DNA from: Endomicrobium sp.
Lineage (GTDB): Bacteria > Elusimicrobiota > Endomicrobiia > Endomicrobiales > Endomicrobiaceae
Assembly: GCA_031264895.1 (NCBI GenBank)
Contig: JAISDI010000182.1
Span: forward strand, 1-5,016
DNA length: 5,016 nt
Direction: 5' to 3'
Part shown: one piece after another, positions 1-5,016 of the stretch
How positions within the stretch are numbered: the first letter of the stretch is position 1
How the letters are laid out: each line of letters starts with the position of its first letter
The notes under the pieces: generated by a model
Told to the model about the DNA's origin: nothing
Databases searched by the model: none
The model's input: only the letters and a program-made list of their open reading frames with translations
Program-made: the position numbers and the translations under genes

Positions 1-40
1 ATTTTTGCTAAAAATATAAGTTTTTCTCAAGTTTTTTAAC

Positions 41-70
41 ATGGATTCCCGCTTTCGTGGGAATGGCACG
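41..70. repeat. short palindromic intergenic repeat, copy 1
   Basis: ATTCCC at 45-50 pairs with GGGAAT at 59-64. Inside these arms a G-T wobble (51/58) and a C-G pair (52/57) close a TTTC loop, giving an 8-bp hairpin. The unit is bounded by ATGG on the left and a GGCACGG tail on the right. It belongs in style to the REP-like 'ATGGATTCCCGC...GGGAATGAC' units scattered between genes in many bacteria, usually as non-autonomous elements. A second copy of the same layout lies at 152-185, which supports calling it a repeat family. It has no T tract directly after it, so it is unlikely to be a terminator. Confidence 0.7.
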
Positions 71-151
71 GTACTTTAGAGGTTTTTTCAAGATGTGGGT
101 AATGGTAAGCCTTTAAAAAGTGGGAATTACGGCGAACAGCGAAACGGCAAA

Positions 152-185
152 ATGGATCCCCGGCAAAGACACTCGGGGATGACGG
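152..185. repeat. short palindromic intergenic repeat, copy 2
   Basis: ATCCCCG at 156-162 pairs perfectly with CGGGGAT at 174-180, with an 11-base loop (163-173). The unit has the same frame as copy 1: ATGGAT at the left edge and ATGACGG at the right edge. The two copies differ at compensating stem positions (ATTCCC/GGGAAT against ATCCCC/GGGGAT), as expected when the hairpin rather than the exact sequence is kept. No T tract follows, so a terminator role is not favoured. It lies about 55 bases upstream of the promoter of the small gene. Confidence 0.7.
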
Positions 186-238
186 CAACGGGAAAAATCC
201 GGTTTTTAGAAAGCTCTAATGGAAATTTTGGGTAAAAA

Positions 239-267
239 TTGACAAATAGTTTATTTTTAGTTAAACT
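239..267 (+). promoter_or_regulatory. sigma70-type promoter of the small membrane protein gene
   Basis: A perfect -35 hexamer TTGACA (239-244) is followed by an optimal 17-base spacer and TAAACT (262-267), which matches the TATAAT consensus at four of six positions including the first T, second A and last T. Transcription would be expected to start near base 274, which is the first base of the start codon. The promoter therefore predicts a leaderless or almost leaderless mRNA. No operator-like palindrome was seen overlapping it. The start site is inferred from spacing only. Confidence 0.65.
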
Positions 268-273
268 TTCAAC

Positions 274-753
274 ATGGTCAAAAAAGTTTTTTCGTTACTT
301 TTTGTTTTGATGTTTTTGTTGTCCGGCTCGGCTTCGGCAGCGTCTGCCGTCAAGACATTTTTCTGTGCGGAAAACAATTTACAGACCGGGACAAATATTA
401 TCCGCAACGATATTTATTTCGTAAAAGATCACAGCAAAATAATAACTGACGTTTGCAAAAACTTTGCCAATAATTTTGTTTTTTTAATTTCTTTGTTCAA
501 CTCTCCGGAAACTTCCCCCGCATTGCAAAATGCTTTTGATCCCGTTCATTTTATATCAGGCATTTTTTCGACTAATTTTACAGAAAAGAAAAGTTATATA
601 TACGGCAGTTTTGTCGTTTTTGGCGAAAATGATTTTTCCGGCGGCGCGCATATGATATTTTTTGCGGTCATATCTATATTTATATTGTGGTATATAGGGC
701 TGCTGCGTCTTTTCAGCGGAAATTCTTTTTTTGTAAAACAAATAAAAATTTGA
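274..753 (+). CDS. small exported membrane-anchored protein, unknown function
   Basis: This 159-residue protein is not one I recognise. Residues 1-25 form a clear signal peptide: VKK n-region, hydrophobic core at about 5-17, and two overlapping cleavage choices after A22 or A25 (ASA motifs). The mature part has two cysteines, C31 and C61, that could pair in the periplasm. A strong membrane span lies at about 127-147 (MIFFAVISIFILWYIGLL), followed by a short tail with K155 and K158. By the positive-inside rule the middle of the protein faces the periplasm and the tail the cytoplasm. The ATG at 274 is chosen because it gives the complete signal peptide; the next Met (M13) would cut into it. There is no Shine-Dalgarno sequence upstream, and the promoter spacing suggests a leaderless message. 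The stop codon overlaps the terminator at 753. The giant gene begins 75 bases after the stop, and any functional link to it is only positional. Confidence 0.8.
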   Translation: MVKKVFSLLFVLMFLLSGSASAASAVKTFFCAENNLQTGTNIIRNDIYFVKDHSKIITDVCKNFANNFVFLISLFNSPETSPALQNAFDPVHFISGIFSTNFTEKKSYIYGSFVVFGENDFSGGAHMIFFAVISIFILWYIGLLRLFSGNSFFVKQIKI

Positions 754-786
754 AAAAATCCGGTTTTTTTATAGACCGGATTTTTT
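753..786 (+). terminator. intrinsic terminator after the small gene
   Basis: A perfect 12-bp inverted repeat, AAAAAATCCGGT (753-764) and ACCGGATTTTTT (775-786), encloses a 10-base loop. The right arm ends in six T, giving the U tract needed for intrinsic termination in the + direction. The matching A tract on the left means it could also stop transcription from the opposite side. Its first base is the last base of the small gene's TGA. It should separate the small gene from the giant gene at least partly, although no convincing promoter is visible in the 42 bases between it and the next start codon. Confidence 0.85.
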
Positions 787-816
787 ATTTTGAAAATAAA
801 AATTAAACCGGGCCAA

Positions 817-822
817 AAGGGG
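817..822 (+). promoter_or_regulatory. Shine-Dalgarno sequence of the giant gene
   Basis: AAGGGG lies six bases before the ATG at 829, good spacing for ribosome binding. It fixes this ATG as the start and contrasts with the small gene upstream, which has none. No clear -35/-10 pair was found between the terminator and this site, so the promoter of the giant gene may lie inside the small gene, or the gene may rely on read-through. Confidence 0.7.
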
Positions 823-828
823 TTAAGT

Positions 829-3800
829 ATGATCTTGAAAAAATTTACGGCTATTTTAACCGCAGTTTGTTTTCTTACTTCGTTTGCGGGCGGAAGTTTT
901 GCCCAGACGGCTGTTTCCCAAGACGCAAAACAGAGCGTTGTTTTCGATACGATAAAACCGGACATTGTCGCGGAAAAGTTTGGAAAAATAACCGAGTTTG
1001 AAAATTATGATTCACGGCAGGTGATCATAAATGTTCAGGATCTCCATGCCCATCCGCAAACTCAAAAAAATATTGCCTCGATATTGCAGACTCTTGACGA
1101 AAAATATACGGTAAAAACGGTTTATCTGGAAGGCGCGGACGGCAAAGTTGACGTTTCATGGCTTTCTTTGGGAAACGATCCCGGTTTAAATAAAAATATC
1201 GCTTTACAAATGCTCGAAAACGGCGACCTCACCGGAGCCGAATATTTTGCGTTTTTAAATAACAAAAATAATTTGTTCGGTTTGGAAGACGCGGAAGTGC
1301 ACCGCCGCAACATTGTAAGGCTTGGCAGTATTTATGAAAATGAAGAGAAAAATATCCGTATTGCCGCAAACGTGAAAAATGAGATCAACTATCTCGTAAA
1401 CAAAAATCTTGCTCCCGAAATGAAAAGATTTTTAAAAGCCGCTTCGGCTTATCATGAAAATAAGATGGAAGCTGCAAAATATTACGGAATTCTTCTGAAC
1501 TATGCGGACAAAATAAACGGATCTCCGCTCAATTACGAAAACGCTTTTAACGTTGATCCTGAAGAATTTACCGAAATACAAAAAGTGGTTTTTATTGACG
1601 AACTTTCGAAAAAGTTAAATTCAAAACGCGTTAATGCGGAACTTCAGCAATACCTTTCCTCTTTAAAAGACATTCTTTCCGTCTCTCAATATTACGCGCT
1701 TCTTGAAGCTACGGACAACCTCAACGATATTGACATGTTTTTTAAGTATGTATCGTCTTACGATTTAGGTAAAAAAGAAGGTTCTCAGCTTAAAGCTTTC
1801 ATAAAACTTAAAGAATTGAACTCCCAGATCAACCCTTTAGATTTGTTCAAACAGGAACAAAAACTCGAAGAACTTGTAAGAAGAGCGCTGTCATCTTCCG
1901 ACCTTGAAACGGAAACAGCTTTTTTAAACGATTTTTACTCTTATTTCGAAGGATACCTTACAAACAAACTTACTGCTAAAGACGAAGAATATTTCAAAAC
2001 CAATTTTAAAACGTTTAGCGCTCTTTACGGCAAATACGCTTCCGTCAACCATATAAGCGAAATCAAAAACCAATTTGCGTTTCTGGACGATTACTATAAT
2101 ACAAATAATAAAAGAAACGAGATATTCATTCAAAAGATCACTGAAAACGACAAACTCGTTTCCGGCAATGCGCGTTTACCGCAGTCTCCCGAAAATATGT
2201 TAAACAATGCCAAAGAAATAATAGTTATTGTTACCGGCGGATACCACACGCGTGGCGTAAGCGAGATCCTTGACGCAAAAAAAATCAGCCATATCACGAT
2301 AACCCCTAAAATTTCCGAAGGCACAAGCCTTTCGGACATAAATTACAGACAAATAATACTTGATCAAAGCAGAATTTACAAAGAAGCGCTGGCTTTTGTG
2401 ATAGCTTCGCAAACAACGGATGTAGTACGTTTCCTAAATAGCATTAAGGCGGGCGTGGCGTATTTGTCTAAAGACGCAACTTTTGACGATATTGACGCAC
2501 TGATGGGGGAAATCAACGGTGTTTCCGCAGGAGCTGCGCTCGTAAGGCCGGACAATGACAATGCCGAAATTACGTTTCAAAACGGCGCAAAGATTTTTCT
2601 TTCCAGAGGCGCTGATAATAAAATCGTTGTTGATACAAAAAAATCGACGCCTGCCGAAAACGTTTCCGAAGACGCCGTCAAAATATCGGATAAAACCGTC
2701 ATTGACGCATACTTTGGTCTCGCAAAAACTTTAGTACCGGAAGCTTTTAAAAGTTTATACAGCGTGGCGGTACTTGACATCAAAAGCGAACCGATATATC
2801 AGGCGGCAAAAGAGTTTTTTGCCGCTCAAGTCAAAGATGGCGCAGATTTCGACGTTGACGGCGCGATTCCGGCTTTGGAAGAATACGCATCATACCGGGC
2901 GGAAAGCGACGGACAGACGACCGATCAGGTAAAGGCCTCTCTTTTAGTTGACGGTATTGATTATGAATCACTTTCAAGAATGCCGGAATTTTTTCAAAAA
3001 GAAGCGCTTGAAAGACAGATAAATAAAGACATTTCCGACAGCAAAACGCCGGCGAAGCAGCAAAGCGTGTTAAGAACTATCTTAACGGGACTTAAGATGC
3101 TGGTACCGATGCTATTCTTCTTTGTGGCGGTTCTTGTAAGCGCCTGCGACAGCAGGCCTTCACAACAGTCCGGCAAGCAGCAGACCGACATCTCCGTGTC
3201 TGCGTCTGACAAAAAAGTTCCTGCGCAGGTTGTAGATTATGTTGCAAAATCGGAGGTTGCAGCCAGAAGATTCATAGTAACCAACAAAGACGGACAACTT
3301 ATAGATTATACTATAAAAGGAGTATGCTATTCCCGCGACCTCAATGGGAGAGAGTTTTACAACAACTATAAAAAGGATATTGAACTAATGCAATCGTTGG
3401 GAGTAAACAGCATAAGAACTTACAGGCCTCTTGCCGCTTATACCGTAGGCGGAGCTTTGGATGTGAAAGGAACAAGAGAAATGCTTGACGCTTTTCAGAA
3501 AGCCGGAATAACCGTAACAGTCGGATTTTCTTATGAAGATATGATCATCAACGGCCTTATGGGGTTATACCTCGACGCATTCGGAGATCATCCTGCAATT
3601 GTTATGTTCGCCATGGGAAACGAATACAATTATCACGAGGAGTGGTTCAGCAAAGCAGCATGGCTTGACAGGCTTACAAATGGAATAAGAAGAGCCAAAG
3701 AGGTTGCGCCAAACAAAGTAATAGCAGTTGTTCACGGAGAAATACCCAGTGTTCAGGAAGTAGAGGAATTTCAAGAAGCCGGCGTAGATATTGTACTGCT

Positions 3801-5016
3801 GAATATATACAGAGGGCCGAGTTTTACAGATTTGTTTGACCAATTGAAAGATCTGATAGCGAAGACGGGCATGAGATTTGGATTAGGTGAATGCGGAAAA
3901 GGTTCTAAGGGTGCAAACGGCGAAGACATGTTCGAATTGCAGGCAGACTTTTTAGAAAGTCAGTTAAAGGAGATTCAGGAAGCAGTAGAACAAGGAGTAA
4001 TAGTGGGTTTTTATATATTTGAACTTCGTGATGAAGGATGGAAAGAAGGTTTTAGTGAAATCATAGGAGACGAAGCCCATATTGGCCTTTTTGATAATGA
4101 CGGCAACCCAAAGCCCGTCGTTGCGGTAATAATAAAGATGCTTTCCGGTAAATTTCTGTCCTTTTTCATTACTGAAATGCCTAATGTCGTTGAATCTGCT
4201 TCAGCAGAGGGACAGGAAGCTCAGAAAAAGGAAACGCAGCCTTCCATAACAAAAGAACAAATAATAAAAACTGAAAAGGTTGTGAAAATGTACGAAAACG
4301 AGCGCAAAGACGATAAGGAGGAACCAAACTGGAGAGCGTATGCACTTCCTTTAGGAATGATAAGCATAGATGAGCAAGGCGCACTAGTTCTTGAAATCGA
4401 AACAATCAATGCGGCGCCGAATTCGACAATGAGGATCGAAATAAGAAATCTTGACGAAAACGGAGCTCCGATACTCAACCCTAATGTGCTTCTTAAGGAC
4501 AGTTACGATCTTGCCGAAAAAGGCGGAAGTGTTACAGTCAAGATTCCGGGTTCTCACTTTTCACGGCTGGATTTAAATAAACCCATACAAGTCGTAATAA
4601 GTGTAGGCGAAGTCTTTGAAGGTAAAGATCTTAATACCGAAGATGCGGTCATAGATATCACATATGCCGCCGTTGCATTAGCTAAATCCACTGAATCTGC
4701 TGAATCCTCTAAATCCGCTCCTCTCGAGCTTCCGTTTTTTGCATATATTTTAAACAAACTCGGCATAACAAAACAAAAATTTCCAAAAATCAGAACGGCA
4801 ATAATTGTAGGGTTGGAAACTACTTTGATAATTCTCCTCCCTCCTAAAGTGTTTTCAATGCTGCACGGCAAAAACGTTCAGTCTGTAACAGAGGCAAGAA
4901 CGGCCGCAGTACAAAAGATGAAAAGGGAAGCAATAGAACGTATGTCCCGCCCAATGGTGAATGGGCTTGTGTATATAACTGTTGCCGGCGTTGTTGGCGG
5001 AATTTTATACGGACTT
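829..5016 (+). CDS. giant multidomain envelope protein with Tiki-like and GH-A glycoside hydrolase domains (3' end outside window)
   Basis: The frame runs 1396 codons without a stop and leaves the window. The start is fixed by AAGGGG six bases upstream and by a typical signal peptide: MILKK n-region, hydrophobic core at about 8-20, cleavage expected after A25 (SFA before Q26). Domain order: Tiki/ChaN/EreA-like domain at about 65-480 with a long helical insert; a less clear alpha/beta region at about 485-745; an internal lipoprotein-like signal (757-773); a Gln/Ser linker; a clan GH-A TIM barrel (about 825-1102); a charged linker; a beta-rich module (about 1165-1282); a Ser/Glu/Lys micro-repeat; and membrane spans at about 1323-1344 and 1376-1396. 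The likely role is processing of a carbohydrate in the cell envelope, but this is inferred from the barrel alone. Very large exported proteins of this style are known in Elusimicrobiota and Omnitrophota. By hand count, arginine codons shift from 9 CGN/12 AGR before the linker to 6 CGN/18 AGR after it, which hints at separate origins of the two parts. I know no gene symbol for it. Confidence 0.93.
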   Translation, partial: MILKKFTAILTAVCFLTSFAGGSFAQTAVSQDAKQSVVFDTIKPDIVAEKFGKITEFENYDSRQVIINVQDLHAHPQTQKNIASILQTLDEKYTVKTVYLEGADGKVDVSWLSLGNDPGLNKNIALQMLENGDLTGAEYFAFLNNKNNLFGLEDAEVHRRNIVRLGSIYENEEKNIRIAANVKNEINYLVNKNLAPEMKRFLKAASAYHENKMEAAKYYGILLNYADKINGSPLNYENAFNVDPEEFTEIQKVVFIDELSKKLNSKRVNAELQQYLSSLKDILSVSQYYALLEATDNLNDIDMFFKYVSSYDLGKKEGSQLKAFIKLKELNSQINPLDLFKQEQKLEELVRRALSSSDLETETAFLNDFYSYFEGYLTNKLTAKDEEYFKTNFKTFSALYGKYASVNHISEIKNQFAFLDDYYNTNNKRNEIFIQKITENDKLVSGNARLPQSPENMLNNAKEIIVIVTGGYHTRGVSEILDAKKISHITITPKISEGTSLSDINYRQIILDQSRIYKEALAFVIASQTTDVVRFLNSIKAGVAYLSKDATFDDIDALMGEINGVSAGAALVRPDNDNAEITFQNGAKIFLSRGADNKIVVDTKKSTPAENVSEDAVKISDKTVIDAYFGLAKTLVPEAFKSLYSVAVLDIKSEPIYQAAKEFFAAQVKDGADFDVDGAIPALEEYASYRAESDGQTTDQVKASLLVDGIDYESLSRMPEFFQKEALERQINKDISDSKTPAKQQSVLRTILTGLKMLVPMLFFFVAVLVSACDSRPSQQSGKQQTDISVSASDKKVPAQVVDYVAKSEVAARRFIVTNKDGQLIDYTIKGVCYSRDLNGREFYNNYKKDIELMQSLGVNSIRTYRPLAAYTVGGALDVKGTREMLDAFQKAGITVTVGFSYEDMIINGLMGLYLDAFGDHPAIVMFAMGNEYNYHEEWFSKAAWLDRLTNGIRRAKEVAPNKVIAVVHGEIPSVQEVEEFQEAGVDIVLLNIYRGPSFTDLFDQLKDLIAKTGMRFGLGECGKGSKGANGEDMFELQADFLESQLKEIQEAVEQGVIVGFYIFELRDEGWKEGFSEIIGDEAHIGLFDNDGNPKPVVAVIIKMLSGKFLSFFITEMPNVVESASAEGQEAQKKETQPSITKEQIIKTEKVVKMYENERKDDKEEPNWRAYALPLGMISIDEQGALVLEIETINAAPNSTMRIEIRNLDENGAPILNPNVLLKDSYDLAEKGGSVTVKIPGSHFSRLDLNKPIQVVISVGEVFEGKDLNTEDAVIDITYAAVALAKSTESAESSKSAPLELPFFAYILNKLGITKQKFPKIRTAIIVGLETTLIILLPPKVFSMLHGKNVQSVTEARTAAVQKMKREAIERMSRPMVNGLVYITVAGVVGGILYGL
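1021..2259 (+). other. N-terminal TraB/Tiki-ChaN-EreA-like domain of the giant protein
   Basis: Residues 65-477. A first strand leads to INVQDLHAHPQTQKN (D71, H73, H75). Next come YLEGADG (E101) and GLEDAEVHRRN (E153, H158), and near the end a strand IIVIVTGGYHTRGV (H473). The pattern of an early His/Asp or Glu motif, a strand ending in E, a GLE-type motif and a late G-x-x-H-x-x-G motif is that of the Tiki/TraB/ChaN/EreA superfamily, whose members use such residues for metal-dependent hydrolysis or haem binding. Between H158 and the last motif lies a long, mostly helical charged insert (about 165-460). The assignment rests on motif recall. All candidate ligand residues are present, so the domain could be active, but the substrate is unknown. 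Being behind the signal peptide, it is expected outside the inner membrane. Confidence 0.5.
3097..3147 (+). other. internal lipoprotein-type signal sequence inside the giant protein
   Basis: Residues 757-773 (MLVPMLFFFVAVLVSAC) have a hydrophobic core ending in VSAC, a good lipobox match, with R749 and K756 just before the core acting like an n-region. After C773 come D774 and a polar Gln/Ser-rich stretch (residues 775-793), typical of the tether of a mature lipoprotein. The segment lies immediately before the glycoside hydrolase barrel. It reads as the signal peptide of a GH lipoprotein kept after fusion to the upstream domain. Internal translation from the ATG at 3097 is not well supported, because no good Shine-Dalgarno sequence precedes it. 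It may now act only as a membrane segment. Confidence 0.6.
3301..4134 (+). other. clan GH-A TIM-barrel glycoside hydrolase domain of the giant protein
   Basis: Residues about 825-1102 show all eight barrel strands: TIKGVCYSR (beta1), NSIRTYRP with R863 (beta2), ITVTVGF (beta3), AIVMFAMGNE (beta4), KVIAVVHG (beta5), DIVLLNIYRG (beta6), MRFGLGECG (beta7) and GFYIFELRDEGWK (beta8), then GLFDNDGNPKP. In clan GH-A the Asn-Glu at the end of beta4 gives the acid/base, here N931-E932, and the Glu at the end of beta7 gives the nucleophile, here E1021. Both are present, so a retaining glycosidase or transglycosylase activity is plausible. The layout resembles GH2-type barrels and the GH72-like beta-1,3-glucanosyltransferases, but family and substrate cannot be fixed by eye. 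The usual Trp before the GNE motif is Phe here (F927). Its likely place is the periplasm or outer envelope. Confidence 0.75.
4321..4674 (+). other. beta-rich module after the glycoside hydrolase barrel
   Basis: Residues about 1165-1282 alternate hydrophobic and polar residues in strand-sized stretches (for example ALVLEIETI, TMRIEIRNL, GSVTVKIPG, PIQVVISVG, AVIDITYAAV), which suggests a beta sandwich. Position directly behind a GH barrel is where carbohydrate-binding or Ig-like modules commonly lie. I recognise no specific binding-module family. It is fenced by flexible linkers on both sides: a charged Gln/Lys/Glu stretch before it (about 1121-1164) and a Ser/Glu/Lys stretch after it (about 1285-1298). 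Confidence 0.45.
4684..4719 (+). repeat. four-unit degenerate 9-base in-frame micro-repeat (linker)
   Basis: Four successive 9-base units, AAATCCACT, GAATCTGCT, GAATCCTCT and AAATCCGCT, encode KST-ESA-ESS-KSA, a [K/E]-S-[A/S/T] triplet repeat. The unit GAATCTGCT also occurs once at 4192-4200, in the linker before the beta-rich module. The units keep the reading frame, and the encoded stretch is a flexible polar spacer between the beta-rich module and the membrane spans. It probably grew by local duplication; copy number could vary among strains. Confidence 0.6.
4789..5016 (+). other. paired membrane spans at the window edge of the giant protein
   Basis: Residues about 1323-1344 (AIIVGLETTLIILLPP and following) and about 1376-1396 (VNGLVYITVAGVVGGILYGL) are two hydrophobic spans; the first contains E1330 and a Pro-Pro pair. 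The loop between them (about 1345-1375) is rich in Lys/Arg (K1363, K1365, R1366, R1371, R1374), so by the positive-inside rule it faces the cytoplasm. This places the preceding beta-rich module and GH barrel on the outer side of the membrane. The second span is cut by the window end, so further spans or another catalytic domain may follow. Confidence 0.65.

Larger units (their letters stand above)
1..238. other. gene-free upstream region with hairpin repeats
   Basis: No credible coding region is seen on either strand; the longest ATG-started stretch noticed on the + strand (from 93) ends after seven codons. The region is a mix of A/T-rich runs and short GC-rich blocks. The GC-rich blocks are the two palindromic repeat units described separately, plus a possible half unit around 120-135 (GTGGGAATTACGGC). 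An AAAAATCCGGTTTTT stretch at 193-207 matches the left arm and loop of the terminator at 753-786 but has no matching right arm here. The end of any gene upstream of the window cannot be seen. Confidence 0.7.

Noticed and set aside
41..185. CRISPR array or intrinsic terminators in the upstream palindromes
   Set aside because: There are only two diverged units with no regular spacing or unique spacers, and no T tract follows either stem.
790..828. Promoter with TTGAAA at 790 for the giant gene
   Set aside because: At 16-18 bases downstream there is only CCAAAA-type sequence (about 813-818), which is not a usable -10 element.
594..965. Open frame of 123 codons on the minus strand
   Set aside because: It crosses the small gene, the terminator and the start of the giant gene antisense, has no recognisable domain, and the plus-strand genes on both sides are much better supported.
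3097..3099. ATG before the internal lipoprotein signal as the start of a separate gene
   Set aside because: The reading frame runs through from 829 without a break, no good Shine-Dalgarno sequence precedes it, and the basic residues of the n-region lie upstream of this Met. It is kept as an internal feature only.
4181..4871. Several minus-strand open frames opposite the 3' part of the giant gene (also others at 1122-3843)
   Set aside because: They lie wholly antisense to a well-supported coding region, overlap each other, and show no domain or ribosome binding evidence; they are shadows of the long frame.

Overview
The window looks like a moderately AT-rich bacterial chromosome. It holds a 5' intergenic stretch with hairpin repeats, a small gene for an exported membrane protein, a strong intrinsic terminator, and then one very long open reading frame. 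That frame starts at 829 and is still open at the last base (1396 codons visible, no stop). All genes are on the + strand. I see no RNA gene, CRISPR array, insertion sequence or integrase. The organism cannot be named with certainty. The short 'GATTCCCGC...GGGAAT' style hairpin repeats, the AT-leaning third codon positions, and a giant exported protein beginning with an 'INVQDLHAHPQTQKN' type motif remind me of Elusimicrobiota (Endomicrobium/Elusimicrobium) or Omnitrophota. This is recall of family style, not a search result.

Region 1-238 has no gene. It carries two related imperfect palindromes (about 41-70 and 152-185) and perhaps a half copy between them. A good sigma70-type promoter (TTGACA at 239, 17-base spacer, TAAACT at 262) sits so close to the ATG at 274 that the first gene's mRNA is predicted to be leaderless, which fits its lack of a Shine-Dalgarno sequence. 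That gene encodes a 159-residue protein with an N-terminal signal peptide and a C-terminal membrane span, of unknown function. A perfect 12-bp stem terminator (753-786) begins inside its stop codon.

The long frame (829 to beyond 5016) has its own Shine-Dalgarno sequence. In order it encodes: a cleavable signal peptide; a first domain with paired His/Asp/Glu motifs and a late GGYHTRG motif, resembling the TraB/Tiki-ChaN-EreA superfamily of metal-dependent hydrolases and split by a long helical insert; a hydrophobic segment that reads exactly like a lipoprotein signal peptide with lipobox VSAC but lies about 760 residues into the protein; a Gln/Ser-rich linker; a complete clan GH-A type TIM-barrel glycoside hydrolase with both catalytic glutamates; a beta-rich module flanked by Ser/Glu linkers; and two membrane spans at the window edge.

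Taken together, the giant protein looks like a cell-envelope carbohydrate-active enzyme in which a once separate GH lipoprotein has been fused in frame behind a Tiki-like exported domain. What lies beyond the two final membrane spans is outside the window and decides its true role. The main points for a second look are the internal lipoprotein signal and the topology conflict it creates, the Tiki-like plus GH-A domain pairing, and the predicted leaderless start of the small gene.
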